DNA from: Paludibacteraceae bacterium
GTDB taxonomy: Bacteria; Bacteroidota; Bacteroidia; Bacteroidales; Paludibacteraceae
Assembly (NCBI GenBank): GCA_024399575.1
Contig: JAKSNT010000002.1
Coordinates: 1-63,222, forward strand
Reading direction: 5' to 3'
DNA length: 63,222 nucleotides
The notes below the pieces were generated by a model, which was given only the letters and a program-made list of their open reading frames with translations, ran no database searches and was not told the DNA's origin. The translations under genes and the position numbers were made by a program. This document shows positions 53,370-63,222 of the stretch, one piece after another (position 1 is the stretch's first letter; every line of letters begins with the position of its first letter).

Positions 53370-54430
53370 AAATCTGTTTCGTCATACAGGATTGCACGAC
53401 AGTAGGAGGAACTGAAAGAGCGACTTGCAGGTTGGCATCAGAAATGGCAAGACGAGGTCATGAAGTGAGCATTGTGTCGATATATGGTGTGAATGGGAAA
53501 TGTGCATTCATCATAAACGACAAAGTGGGGTTTGAAGTGTTGTCTGACGCAAAATATGGATTGCAGATGTCTGTATTCAGGAGGATGATAGAAACGTTAA
53601 GAAGTGCAAAAAGGCTGAAGAAATGCAGGTCGGTAAGAAAAGCAGACATACTGATATGCCAGAAGTTTTTTGCAGTGACTGCTGGTACAATGGCAGGATT
53701 CAGTCATAAAATGATAGCAGGAGAGCATTTCCCCTACTTGATGTACGGAAAAATGCTAAGAGAACTCAGAAACTGCATATTCAAGAAAGCAAAAAGAGTT
53801 GTGGTACTGACAGAAAGCTGTGCGGAAAGTTATGGGAAGGTTGGAATTGAAACCACAGTGATACCCGACATGGTGAGCATTGAGGGAAGAGAACATTGTG
53901 AAGAAGGGAAGCGAATCGTGGCAGCAGGAAGACTGGCATACGAGAAAGGGTTTGACATGCTCGTGGAGGCATTTGCAAGAGAAAATGAGAGGCTGAAGGA
54001 ATGGAAAGTCGAAATCTACGGTGAAGGAGAATGCCGCGGAAAATTGGAAAAACTGATACACGACAAAGGTATGGATGGACGGATAGAATTGAAGGGAAAT
54101 ACTGACGATATTGCCAAAGTATTCGAGCATTGCAGTTTCGGCGTAGTATCATCAAGATTTGAAAGTTTCTCGCTTGTGACAATTGAAGCGGCAGCTTGCG
54201 GAGTGCCAATGGTAGCATTTGACTGCCCTGTAGGTCCTCGTGAGATATTGAAAGATGGTGGAGGATTGCTTGTCGAGAATGGCAACATCGAGGCTCTCGG
54301 ACAGGCTATTGTCAGGATGGCGAACGAACGTGAATTAAGATTGAGATTAGGAAAGGAATGTGCTAAAATAGCAGAACGATATTCGGCAGAAAGGGTCTGC
54401 AGTCAATGGGAAGAATTATTGAAAAAATGA
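53366..54430 (+). CDS. GT4 family glycosyltransferase
   Basis: A 354-residue GT-B transferase with the GGTERAT glycine-rich start, a mid-sequence GRLAYEKGFDMLVEAF and the C-terminal motif SRFESFSLVTIEAAACGVPMV (the EX7E donor-binding pattern). Adds a sugar to a growing glycan in the cytoplasm. Confidence 0.88.
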   Translation: MKICFVIQDCTTVGGTERATCRLASEMARRGHEVSIVSIYGVNGKCAFIINDKVGFEVLSDAKYGLQMSVFRRMIETLRSAKRLKKCRSVRKADILICQKFFAVTAGTMAGFSHKMIAGEHFPYLMYGKMLRELRNCIFKKAKRVVVLTESCAESYGKVGIETTVIPDMVSIEGREHCEEGKRIVAAGRLAYEKGFDMLVEAFARENERLKEWKVEIYGEGECRGKLEKLIHDKGMDGRIELKGNTDDIAKVFEHCSFGVVSSRFESFSLVTIEAAACGVPMVAFDCPVGPREILKDGGGLLVENGNIEALGQAIVRMANERELRLRLGKECAKIAERYSAERVCSQWEELLKK

Positions 54431-55569
54431 AGAAATACGATTATATAATAGTAGGGTCAGGGCTTTTCGGGGCGACTTTTGCATATCTGGCAAGGAGGCA
54501 AGGCAAGAAATGCCTTGTCATAGACAAAAGAGCTCACTTAGGCGGAAATGTCTATTGTGAAAGTATTGAGGGCATCAATGTCCACAAATATGGTCCGCAC
54601 ATTTTCCACACGAACAACAAGGATTTGTGGAATATGGTAAACGACATTGTTCCTTTCAGGAGATTCGTGAATTGTCCTGTCGCCAACTACAAAGGCAAGT
54701 TATACAATCTTCCGTTCAACATGAATACTTTCAGCCAGATGTGGGGAGTGAATACGCCTGACGAGGCAAGGGCTAAAATTGACGAGCAGCGCGCTGAAAT
54801 GGTGGAAAGACTGAAACTCGATGGTGCAAAAGAGGCAAGGAACCTTGAAGAACAGGCAATCCTGCTTGTCGGGCGTGACATCTACGAACGGCTCATAAAG
54901 GGATACACCGAAAAACAGTGGGAGAGAGACTGTAAGGATTTGCCTCCATTCCTGATTAAAAGACTGCCTGTAAGATTCACCTACGACAACAACTATTTCA
55001 ACGACATGTATCAGGGAATACCTGCAGGAGGCTACAATAAGTTGATAGAAGGGTTGCTTGAAGACATAGATACAAGAACATATTGTAACTTCTTTGATTC
55101 ATTCAGAAACACTTGGCATGATATTGCTGACAAACTGGTGTTCACAGGCCAGATGGACGAATTTTTTGACTATAGGTTCGGCAGGTTGGACTGGAGAACG
55201 GTTTGTTTTGAGACTGAGGTAATCAACAGACCTAACTATCAGGGAAATGCCGTGGTTAACTATACGGAACGCAGCGTGCCTTATACGAGAATAATTGAGC
55301 ATAAGCATTTCGAGATGATGGGACACGAGGTTGAAAATTGCCATAAGACTGTGATTACCAAGGAATATGCCAAGGAATACAGTGCTGGCATGGAGCCATA
55401 TTATCCCGTGAATGACAAGAAAAACACTGCCATTGCAGAGAAATATTTTGAGTTGGCAAAAATTGAAAAGGATGTCATCTTCGGTGGACGTCTGGCAGAA
55501 TACAAATATTATGATATGGCACCAGTTATGGAACGAGCCATAGAATTGTCAGGTTATGGAAAACAATAA
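54427..55569 (+). CDS. glf: UDP-galactopyranose mutase
   Basis: About 380 residues. Flavin-binding GSGLFGAT at the start (MKKYDYIIVGSGLFG), then HKYGPHIFHTNNKDLW, YTEKQW and FGGRLAEYKYYDM, all typical of Glf, which converts UDP-galactopyranose to UDP-galactofuranose. ATG 54427 forms an ATGA overlap with the preceding stop and begins at the flavin motif; an earlier in-frame ATG exists at 54406. It shows that the glycan contains galactofuranose. Confidence 0.93.
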   Translation: MKKYDYIIVGSGLFGATFAYLARRQGKKCLVIDKRAHLGGNVYCESIEGINVHKYGPHIFHTNNKDLWNMVNDIVPFRRFVNCPVANYKGKLYNLPFNMNTFSQMWGVNTPDEARAKIDEQRAEMVERLKLDGAKEARNLEEQAILLVGRDIYERLIKGYTEKQWERDCKDLPPFLIKRLPVRFTYDNNYFNDMYQGIPAGGYNKLIEGLLEDIDTRTYCNFFDSFRNTWHDIADKLVFTGQMDEFFDYRFGRLDWRTVCFETEVINRPNYQGNAVVNYTERSVPYTRIIEHKHFEMMGHEVENCHKTVITKEYAKEYSAGMEPYYPVNDKKNTAIAEKYFELAKIEKDVIFGGRLAEYKYYDMAPVMERAIELSGYGKQ

Positions 55570-56314
55570 AGTATCAATCATAACACCGTTGTATAACGGG
55601 GAGAGATTTGTCGGCAAGACGATTGAGAGTGTTCTTTCCCAGACATACACTGACTGGGAAATGATAGTCATAAATGACGGTTCTAAAGACTCTGGACCAC
55701 AGATTGTCGAAGAATATTGTCAGCGGGATGAAAGGATAAAACTTTTCACACAGGCGAATGGAGGTTCTGCTTCGGCAAGAAACAATGGCATTCGCAGAGC
55801 TACGGGAAGATATATAGCTTTGCTTGATGCTGACGACACATGGATGCCCGTGTTTCTCGAATCACAGCTCAGACTTATGTCGGAGACTGGAGCAATGCTC
55901 GTATATGGGTCACACCTTAGGATAGACGAGAATGACAAGGAGATATTGAAGCCTTTCATTGTGCCTGAGAAGATAGAATACAAGGATTTGCTGAAGACAT
56001 GTTGTATTTCGTGTCTCACAGGTTTGTACGATACATCAAAATACGGCAAGGTATTTCTCAACGAAGAATTCAAGTCGCTCAGAGATGACTATGTATATTG
56101 GCTGGAGATTATCAAAAAATGTAGATTTGCCTGTGGAAATCAGGAAATTATAGGTTCATACAGGATTCTGACACAATCTACTTCGCGAAACAAGAAAAAG
56201 GTCATCATACCTCAGTATAAAGTATATCGTAATGCTGAAGGACTGAGTGTGGCGAAATCACTTTACTACCTGGCACACTGGGCAATAAATGGAATAATGA
56301 AATACAGGAAATGA
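55556..56314 (+). CDS. GT2 family glycosyltransferase
   Basis: A 252-residue GT2 transferase (KVSIITPLYNGERFVGKTIESV, NDGSKDSG, NGGSASARNNGI, LDADDTW). Overlaps glf by 14 bases and the next gene by four. Donor and acceptor unknown; galactofuranosyl transfer is possible given glf. Confidence 0.88.
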   Translation: MENNKVSIITPLYNGERFVGKTIESVLSQTYTDWEMIVINDGSKDSGPQIVEEYCQRDERIKLFTQANGGSASARNNGIRRATGRYIALLDADDTWMPVFLESQLRLMSETGAMLVYGSHLRIDENDKEILKPFIVPEKIEYKDLLKTCCISCLTGLYDTSKYGKVFLNEEFKSLRDDYVYWLEIIKKCRFACGNQEIIGSYRILTQSTSRNKKKVIIPQYKVYRNAEGLSVAKSLYYLAHWAINGIMKYRK

Positions 56315-57063
56315 AGAGAGTGAATTGTTCGATAGTTCTGTATCGCACACCGGCTGACGAAGTGACAAAGGTGGTGACTATGCTCAGACAATGCTCCGAG
56401 GTGGGCGAGATATGGCTAATCGACAATTCAGAACTGATGACTGAGAGATTTCAGTTCATGGATGTCCAGTACATTCATGGTCATGGCAATATAGGCTATG
56501 GAAGAGGACATAACATTGCATTGCAAAAATCGCTTGAAAGCGAAGTTGATTATCATCTGGTGCTTAATTCAGACATCGCATTCAGCGAAGGAACTATCGA
56601 GAAACTGATAAAATTCATGGACGAACATGAAAACGTGGGACACGTCATGCCGAAAGTGCTGAACCCAGACGGTAGCGACCAGTTTCTTGCAAAGCGTCTG
56701 CCTAAACCATGGGACTTGATATACAGACGGCTGACATTGTCGCAAAGGTGTGCGTTGTCATTCGATGGAATGAATGACGGTGGGAATGGGTTTGACGTTG
56801 AGTATCTGTCAGGTTGCTTCATGATGCTGAGGAATGACACACTCAGAAAGTTAAAAGAAAAAGACGGTTATGTGTTCGACCCACGGTTTTTCCTCTACCC
56901 TGAGGATATGGATCTAACGCGTAGAATGCATACGATAGGCAGGACAGTCTATCTGCCGTCAGCCGAGATTACGCACTATCATCGTAAGGAGTCATATAAA
57001 TCTTTGAAGATGATGTGTGTACACTCATGGAATATGATTAAATATTTCTGGAAATGGAGATGA
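56311..57063 (+). CDS. GT2 family glycosyltransferase (rhamnosyltransferase-like)
   Basis: A 250-residue transferase with SIVLYRTPADEVTKVV, IDNSELM, GHGNIGYGRGHNIAL and LNSDI, a set typical of WbbL-type rhamnosyl and galactofuranosyl transferases. A late PEDMDLTRR motif supplies the catalytic acid. Four-base overlap at its start. Confidence 0.87.
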   Translation: MKRVNCSIVLYRTPADEVTKVVTMLRQCSEVGEIWLIDNSELMTERFQFMDVQYIHGHGNIGYGRGHNIALQKSLESEVDYHLVLNSDIAFSEGTIEKLIKFMDEHENVGHVMPKVLNPDGSDQFLAKRLPKPWDLIYRRLTLSQRCALSFDGMNDGGNGFDVEYLSGCFMMLRNDTLRKLKEKDGYVFDPRFFLYPEDMDLTRRMHTIGRTVYLPSAEITHYHRKESYKSLKMMCVHSWNMIKYFWKWR

Positions 57064-57686
57064 CGCTGCTGCCTGCTACATATTTAGGAAACATTGAGTA
57101 CTATGCGCATCTGGTCAACGAACAATGTATGGTTGAGTGCTGCAATAGTTACGAGAAGCAGACATACGCCAACCGTTGCAGGATATTGACTGCTGGAGGG
57201 GTGATGGATCTGACAATTCCGGTAGCGAAACCATGGCACCACGTGATGACTAAAGATGTCAGGATAGCCTACGACGAGGATTGGCGCAGTATGCACTGGC
57301 GAGCCATACGTGCAGCTTACGGTTCGTCACCTTTTTTCGAATTTTATGCCGATGAGTTGGCTGAAATCTACCGACAGAGATTGGATTTCCTTATAGATTT
57401 CGACAGAAAACTAGAACAAACACTGCTCCGTTTGATGAAATTGGAAAGTGTAACTCCTTTATATTCAGAAGAGTGGATAAAACCAGAAAATAATGCGACA
57501 AAAGATTTGAGAAATATGCTCCATCCTAAGAAAAAATTCGTACCTTTACACATAAATTTGGGAGAGGAATATTATCAGGTTTTTACTCCTAAATTTGGCT
57601 TCGTTCAGAATCTTTCAGCATTGGATTTGCTGATGAATTTGGGAAATGAGTCGCGTATATATTTAAGGAAAATCTATAAACAATAA
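57060..57686 (+). CDS. WbqC family protein
   Basis: About 208 residues of the WbqC family: LLPATYLGNIEYYAHLVN near the start, YEKQTYANRCRIL and a DWRSMHWRAIRAAYGSSPFFEFY block. The family is tied to surface polysaccharide clusters and may modify sugars; the reaction is not known to me. Last polysaccharide gene of the cluster. Confidence 0.82.
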   Translation: MTLLPATYLGNIEYYAHLVNEQCMVECCNSYEKQTYANRCRILTAGGVMDLTIPVAKPWHHVMTKDVRIAYDEDWRSMHWRAIRAAYGSSPFFEFYADELAEIYRQRLDFLIDFDRKLEQTLLRLMKLESVTPLYSEEWIKPENNATKDLRNMLHPKKKFVPLHINLGEEYYQVFTPKFGFVQNLSALDLLMNLGNESRIYLRKIYKQ

Positions 57687-57702
57687 TACAATAAATACAA
57701 CT

Positions 57703-58731
57703 ATGGAATTAGCAAACATTGATTGGGGTAGCCTTGGTTTTGGTTTCATGCCAACCGACTACAATGTACGTTGCAACTACAGCAACGGTAAATGGGGTGA
57801 ACTCGAAGTACATGCTGAGGCAACAATGCCAATGCATATTTCGGCTGCTGTCCTTCACTATGCGCAGGAGTGTTTTGAGGGTTTGAAGGCTTTCCGTGGC
57901 GAGGATGGCAAGGTACGTATTTTCCGCATTGTCGAGAATGCAAAGCGTATGCAGTCGTCTTGCCGTGGTGTATGCATGCCTGAGTTCCCTATTGAGAAAT
58001 TCGAAGAGGCAGTCCTCAAAGTTGTTAAACTTAACGCTCGTTTCATTCCTCCTTACGAGACTGGCGCTTCCCTTTATATCCGTCCAGTTCTGTTCGGAAC
58101 TACTCCACTGGTAGGTGTCAAGCCAGCAAACGAATATACATTCGTGGTCTTTGTAACTCCTGTTGGTCCTTACTTCAAAGGTGGTTTCCAGACAACTCCG
58201 TTCATGCTCAGCCGTAAATACGACCGTGCTGCTCCTCTTGGAACTGGTAATCTCAAGGTCGGTGGCAACTATGCCGCAGGTATGCGTGCTACCGTTGACA
58301 GCCACGAGATGGGCTACAGTGCAGTGTTCTATATTGACCCTAAGGAGAAGAAATACATCGACGAGTGCGGTGCTGCAAACTTCTTTGCCATCAAGGGCAA
58401 CTCTTACATCACACCAAAATCTGATTCTATCCTTCCATCAATCACCAATATGTCTCTCCGTCAGATTGCTGAGGATCTCGGCATGACTGTTGAGCGTCGT
58501 CAGATTCCTATCGCTGAACTTGCTGAATTTGACGAGGCTGGTGCTTGCGGTACAGCTGCTGTAATCTCGCCTATCGACAAGATTGTCGATGTTGACGAGA
58601 ACCACACATTCCAGATTTCAAAGGATGGAAAGCCAGGAAAATGGTGTACTAAACTTTATGAGACTCTCCGTGGCATACAGTACGGTAAGGTTGAGGATAA
58701 GCACAACTGGTGCACAATTGTAGAATTTTAA
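57703..58731 (+). CDS. ilvE: Branched-chain amino acid aminotransferase
   Basis: A 342-residue fold-type IV PLP transaminase acting on Leu, Ile and Val. The PLP lysine lies in GTGNLKVGGNYA, with the YFKGGFQTTPFMLSRKYDRAAP region. Normal length. No promoter is visible in the 16 bases after wbqC; a weak promoter-like TACCTTTA inside wbqC (57541-57548) may drive it. Confidence 0.93.
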   Translation: MELANIDWGSLGFGFMPTDYNVRCNYSNGKWGELEVHAEATMPMHISAAVLHYAQECFEGLKAFRGEDGKVRIFRIVENAKRMQSSCRGVCMPEFPIEKFEEAVLKVVKLNARFIPPYETGASLYIRPVLFGTTPLVGVKPANEYTFVVFVTPVGPYFKGGFQTTPFMLSRKYDRAAPLGTGNLKVGGNYAAGMRATVDSHEMGYSAVFYIDPKEKKYIDECGAANFFAIKGNSYITPKSDSILPSITNMSLRQIAEDLGMTVERRQIPIAELAEFDEAGACGTAAVISPIDKIVDVDENHTFQISKDGKPGKWCTKLYETLRGIQYGKVEDKHNWCTIVEF

Positions 58732-58734
58732 TAA

Positions 58735-59751
<1,017 letters not shown>

Positions 59752-59773
59752 TCATTAAAATATGAATGATAGT

Positions 59774-59811
59774 GGCGGTCGGTTCATGTTAAGGATTGAC
59801 CGCCTTTTTTT
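59774..59811 (+). terminator. Terminator after gap
   Basis: GGCGGTC (59774-59780) pairs with GACCGCC (59798-59804) followed by seven Ts. Confidence 0.85.
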
Positions 59812-59817
59812 CAAAAT

Positions 59818-60780
59818 ATGAGAAGGGTTATTTTTGTATTGTTGGTCTTGTGCGCATTCGTTGGATGCAAGAAAAAGGATTCAGTGTTGAAACCTCATGG
59901 CAGTTTTACCTACGATGAAATTTCGTATGGCGTGAATTCTGTAAGGATTGACCATGTTGCATACAGCGTAAACGACGACTATGTGCTGAAATTCACTGCG
60001 TTCCCGTCAGGCATGACTGTCAGCCAGACCTTGCATTCTGGACACGGAACGTATATAGAACTGTTTTTAGAGGCTTCTGACAACGAACTGCGACCTGGCG
60101 GGGAATATACAAAAATGGCTAAAGACTCAATATCAAGACTTGTTTCGGTGTCTGAAAACGGCGACACGGCATGGATGGTGAATATATCTTCGGCAAGAGT
60201 CTGCGTGTCGGCTGTAGAAAACGATTTTACACAGTACGATTTCACGCTGACTGACGAGGTAGGCAAAAACATTTCAGGTTCATTTGTCGGGAAGCCGGTG
60301 CTGAATTATTCGGTTGACCAACCCGCATTCGGAGAATTGAGATTTGACACTATGGAATGCTATCTGACAAAGCCTTCATTGTACAAATGGAATGCTCTGT
60401 TCGTTGAAACCGTCAACTATTACGAAATGAAATTTTGTTCGACAGATGCACGGTTCAACGACAATGGCAAACTGACTGACGGCATCATGTTCGTAATTGG
60501 ATTTCATTCCGTCAACTCTGATTTGCCTGTTTCTGGAACATATAAAGTATCGACTGCTGCCGAAGACATGACCTTGTATTTCGGGCAGAAGGTCGGAAAT
60601 GCAAACTGGGGGACATATTGGATTGTGTATTCGTCTGGCTCGCAGAAAGGCAAAGCCAACATCCTGTCTGGCACTCTCAACCTGAATACTTTCACAAACG
60701 GGGAAATAGATGTTTCCTTCAATATGATTGACCAACTCAAAAACTCTGTCGAAGGTTATTTCGATGGACCATATAGATAA
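59818..60780 (+). CDS. Lipoprotein, uncharacterised
   Basis: A 320-residue predicted lipoprotein (signal ending FVGC, Cys17). The mature part consists of beta strands with Asp/Asn-rich turns; residues about 40-150 and 160-310 look like two related halves. It lacks a visible promoter and begins just after the gap terminator. Family unknown. Confidence 0.72.
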   Translation: MRRVIFVLLVLCAFVGCKKKDSVLKPHGSFTYDEISYGVNSVRIDHVAYSVNDDYVLKFTAFPSGMTVSQTLHSGHGTYIELFLEASDNELRPGGEYTKMAKDSISRLVSVSENGDTAWMVNISSARVCVSAVENDFTQYDFTLTDEVGKNISGSFVGKPVLNYSVDQPAFGELRFDTMECYLTKPSLYKWNALFVETVNYYEMKFCSTDARFNDNGKLTDGIMFVIGFHSVNSDLPVSGTYKVSTAAEDMTLYFGQKVGNANWGTYWIVYSSGSQKGKANILSGTLNLNTFTNGEIDVSFNMIDQLKNSVEGYFDGPYR

Positions 60781-60826
60781 CAGGGTGTCAGTATTGCGAT
60801 TTCGTTTCAGGAACGAACTTCAATCT

Positions 60827-63058
60827 TCACGCTTTTCCAAGCAGTTTAATCTTATTCTCCTCACCGACTACCCACAGCACATCGCCTGGCTTGAAAATTG
60901 TCTGTGGAGTTGGGACTTTCAGGTTCTCGCTGTCATCTTCCTCTATGCCTACGAGCATGCATCGGTAGTCCTCTCTCAGACGGCTTTCCATTACGCTCTT
61001 TCCTGCAAGTTTCGATTTTTCGGCTATTTCGACACGTTTGAGATTGATGTCCTCAGTCGAGTGATAATATCCGCTCAAGTCGCGACCTGAGGTTACAGCC
61101 TTGCCGAATTTTGACAGTTCCTCGTCACTGCCTATTACCTTGATTTTGTCGCCAGGGAATATCATGCTCTCGCCACTTGGAATGTTGATATGTTCCTCTC
61201 CACGGATGATGGCTACTGCGTGAACGCCATATTGCTTGCCGAGGTTGAGTTCTCGCAATGTCTGTCCTGCAGCAAACGACTCGTAACCTATCTCGTAGGT
61301 CATGATGTTTATGGATTTCTGTACCAAATCACCTTCGAAACGCATCTTGCCTGAATTTTCTTTTTCGTTGAAACGTTCGGTGAAATTGGCTGTCATCTCG
61401 GCATTTTTCTTCGAGAAAAGGTTATTCTCGGCTATTACATAGACTATTATAACTGCCACAAGCACTACAAATCCTCCTCCGAGATTGAGGGTTGAAGTCA
61501 GCACCTGACATGCCAGTAATGCTCCTGCCAACACGCGCATGAGCCTGATGGCAGCTACAGGTCCGCGGTAGAGACTATTGCTGCTGTGCTTCCAGACACG
61601 CATCTCCTCTTCGCTTTTCTGGTTCTTAAGCATCAGTCCCCAAAGGAATGGTGCTGCTACTATCAGCGTTCCTGCCGCCATGACGTACCGTCCGAGATTC
61701 TCGCCCATCAGTTCATAGACAATCGGTTCCACATAATAAAGCATTGCCGTGATGACTGCTATACTAAGTATTCCCCAAATCAGCACAGTCTTGAGCACCT
61801 GTCCGATATATGGTTTCCAAATCTGTGAGTCTCCGGTTGTTGCAGGCGCCTCTGTCGAATATCTTGCAATCGCTGCTTTTAACTTTTCAGGCAATACCTT
61901 CTCTATGGAATTGCCGCAAGGAGTTGCTAATCGCACCATATATGGGGTGGTAAATGTGGTGAACACTGACACTGCCACAACGATAGGGTAGAGGTAGTCA
62001 GCCGTAACGCCAAGCGATGTGCCGAGCGTTGCAAGGATGAAGGCAAATTCGCCTATCTGGGTCATCGAGAATCCGCATTTTACTGCCGATTTCACGTCTT
62101 GTCCCGACAATAGGTAACTGAGTGAGCCGAACACCATCTGACCGAGAATCACGGTCAAGATAATGCTTACGATGGGCAGCCAGTATTGCGCTATCAGCGC
62201 AACGTCAACCATCATACCGACTGACACAAAGAATATTGCACCGAAGAGGTTCTTCACTGGAGCAACAAGCTCTGCAATGTGTTCGCCTTTCAGCGTTCCT
62301 GCCAATATTGAACCCATCACAAAAGCACCGAATGCTGCCGAGAAACCGACTATCGACGCTATGATCACCATGCCGAAACACAATGCAAGTGCAACAATGA
62401 GCAGTATCTCATCGTTGAACAGGCTTTTGAGTTTTCGGAGCATCCATGGAATGACGTATATCCCGACCAGGAACCACAATACGAGGAAGAAGACCAGCTG
62501 CATTATGTTTTGTACTAGTTCTGTACCTTCGACATGCTGACTGACCGCCAATGTTGAAAGTACAACCATCATGACAATGGCAAGTATATCCTCGATTATC
62601 AGTACACTGAGCACCATTCCTGCCCATCGTTCGTTGCGCAACCCCATATCGTCGAAAGCCTTGAAGATGATAGTTGTTGACGACATTGCCAGCATACACC
62701 CGAGGAATATGCAGTTCATCCTGCTCCAACCAAAGATTGCTCCCACCATAGCCCCGAGTATGACCATACTTGCTATTGTCGCTCCTGCCGCTATGAAGGG
62801 CTTTGAACCCATTTTCATCAGTTTCTTGATGTTGAACTCAAGACCGAGGGCGAACATAAGGAAGATGACACCTATGTCGCTCCACAACTTGATGTTTTCC
62901 AAGTCTGTGACACTCGACATATATGGCATGTTTGGACTGACTAAGAAACCAGCCACTATATAGCCTAATACCAATGGCTGTTTGAGTTTTTTGAACAGCA
63001 GTGTCATTGTGCCGGCAACAACTAAGATTAAAGCGAGATCATTGATTAACGGTTCCAT
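60827..63058 (-). CDS. CPA2 family cation:proton antiporter with RCK_C domains
   Basis: A 743-residue membrane transporter: about twelve segments in the first 400 residues with the Kef-type GYIVAGFLVSPNMP and QIGEFAFILATLG motifs. After further membrane segments (about 420-560) come two TrkA/RCK_C domains (about 600-660 and 670-743), which bind ligands in Kef-like systems. The N-terminal RCK_N NAD-binding domain is missing. Likely exchanges potassium or sodium for protons. Promoter at 63123-63130. Confidence 0.85.
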   Translation of the reverse strand: MEPLINDLALILVVAGTMTLLFKKLKQPLVLGYIVAGFLVSPNMPYMSSVTDLENIKLWSDIGVIFLMFALGLEFNIKKLMKMGSKPFIAAGATIASMVILGAMVGAIFGWSRMNCIFLGCMLAMSSTTIIFKAFDDMGLRNERWAGMVLSVLIIEDILAIVMMVVLSTLAVSQHVEGTELVQNIMQLVFFLVLWFLVGIYVIPWMLRKLKSLFNDEILLIVALALCFGMVIIASIVGFSAAFGAFVMGSILAGTLKGEHIAELVAPVKNLFGAIFFVSVGMMVDVALIAQYWLPIVSIILTVILGQMVFGSLSYLLSGQDVKSAVKCGFSMTQIGEFAFILATLGTSLGVTADYLYPIVVAVSVFTTFTTPYMVRLATPCGNSIEKVLPEKLKAAIARYSTEAPATTGDSQIWKPYIGQVLKTVLIWGILSIAVITAMLYYVEPIVYELMGENLGRYVMAAGTLIVAAPFLWGLMLKNQKSEEEMRVWKHSSNSLYRGPVAAIRLMRVLAGALLACQVLTSTLNLGGGFVVLVAVIIVYVIAENNLFSKKNAEMTANFTERFNEKENSGKMRFEGDLVQKSINIMTYEIGYESFAAGQTLRELNLGKQYGVHAVAIIRGEEHINIPSGESMIFPGDKIKVIGSDEELSKFGKAVTSGRDLSGYYHSTEDINLKRVEIAEKSKLAGKSVMESRLREDYRCMLVGIEEDDSENLKVPTPQTIFKPGDVLWVVGEENKIKLLGKA

Positions 63059-63122
63059 TTTTAGCGTATTTATTATAGTGCACTCCCTCCTATGCCTTGA
63101 AATGGCAAGACAATATCGTTTG

Positions 63123-63130
63123 CAAAGGTA
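63123..63130 (-). promoter_or_regulatory. Promoter (-7 box) of the antiporter gene
   Basis: Reads TACCTTTG on the minus strand, about 65 bases upstream of the ATG. Confidence 0.6.
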
Positions 63131-63222
63131 CGGAAATTTTATGAGTTGGGCAAGTTATTATGCGAGTTTATTTCAACATCATTTTTATTGTTCTGTTTCT
63201 GCCTTTGATAATTGATAGTTGG

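Overview
The window looks like chromosomal DNA from a Bacteroidota species, most likely order Bacteroidales. The evidence is the promoter style (many TAnnTTTG -7 boxes, several with a TTTG or TTG -33 box about 19 bases upstream, and almost no Shine-Dalgarno sites) and family content typical of the phylum: HU-CCDC81/SPOR protein, GSCFA protein, DUF4254, PUR/DUF3276, BspA-like leucine-rich repeats, DUF4143 ATPase, serine palmitoyltransferase and SDR-type threonine dehydrogenase. I cannot assign a genus. No rRNA, tRNA, CRISPR array, prophage or intact insertion sequence is visible.

Layout. 1-1.5 kb: the end of an unrecognised gene, then an AAA ATPase behind a palindrome-covered promoter, followed by a REP-like palindromic element. 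1.9-5.1 kb (minus): divIC, an RluA-type pseudouridine synthase and an outer-membrane barrel protein. 5.2-6.4 kb: rpsF-rpsR-rplI. 6.5-8.0 kb (minus): a voltage-gated-type ion channel and a small barrel protein. 8.1-8.7 kb: a Cys/His-rich lipoprotein. 8.8-11.4 kb (minus): a PUR protein and the threonine-degradation pair kbl-tdh. 11.6-17.1 kb: nusB-yajC-ybbR-(coaE::mtgA)-alkD-like-HU/SPOR-pssA, a tightly overlapping operon containing a dephospho-CoA kinase fused to a peptidoglycan glycosyltransferase. 17.1-19.7 kb (minus): a large EF-hand membrane protein. 19.9-27.1 kb: spt-metK-DUF4254-GT9-(Kdo-kinase::GT2)-GT2-GT2, tying sphingolipid and LPS-core synthesis together, facing an O-antigen ligase-like gene. 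28.4-32.0 kb: three FKBP prolyl isomerases and a DUF2148 protein. 32.2-33.3 kb (minus): hemW.

33.3-37.7 kb is the most accessory-looking stretch: a 21-bp perfect inverted repeat, a 33-bp triplicated leader, a DUF4143 ATPase, a DUF3990 remnant, two tandem repeats and a possible pseudoknotted leader before a tiny lipoprotein gene. 37.8-41.9 kb: GSCFA protein, exported C1 peptidase, BspA-like LRR protein and a lipoprotein. 41.9-42.9 kb (minus): prs. 43.1-50.6 kb: a TetR-controlled RND efflux operon ending in a PII-like protein, then a lipoprotein and thiE. 50.7-51.2 kb: rpsP. 51.3-57.7 kb: a surface-polysaccharide cluster (EpsG-type polymerase, glycosyltransferases, glf, wbqC). 57.7-59.8 kb: ilvE and gap. 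59.8-63.1 kb: a lipoprotein and a CPA2 antiporter with RCK_C domains.

Most of the window is ordinary core genome. The most unusual items are the two gene fusions (CoaE-MtgA; Kdo kinase-GT2), the near-identical promoter modules and repeat leader of two otherwise different ATPase genes, the REP-like element with a truncated GSCFA duplicate beside its second copy, and the possible structured leader at 35.9 kb. I did not find a clearly new defence or mobile system.
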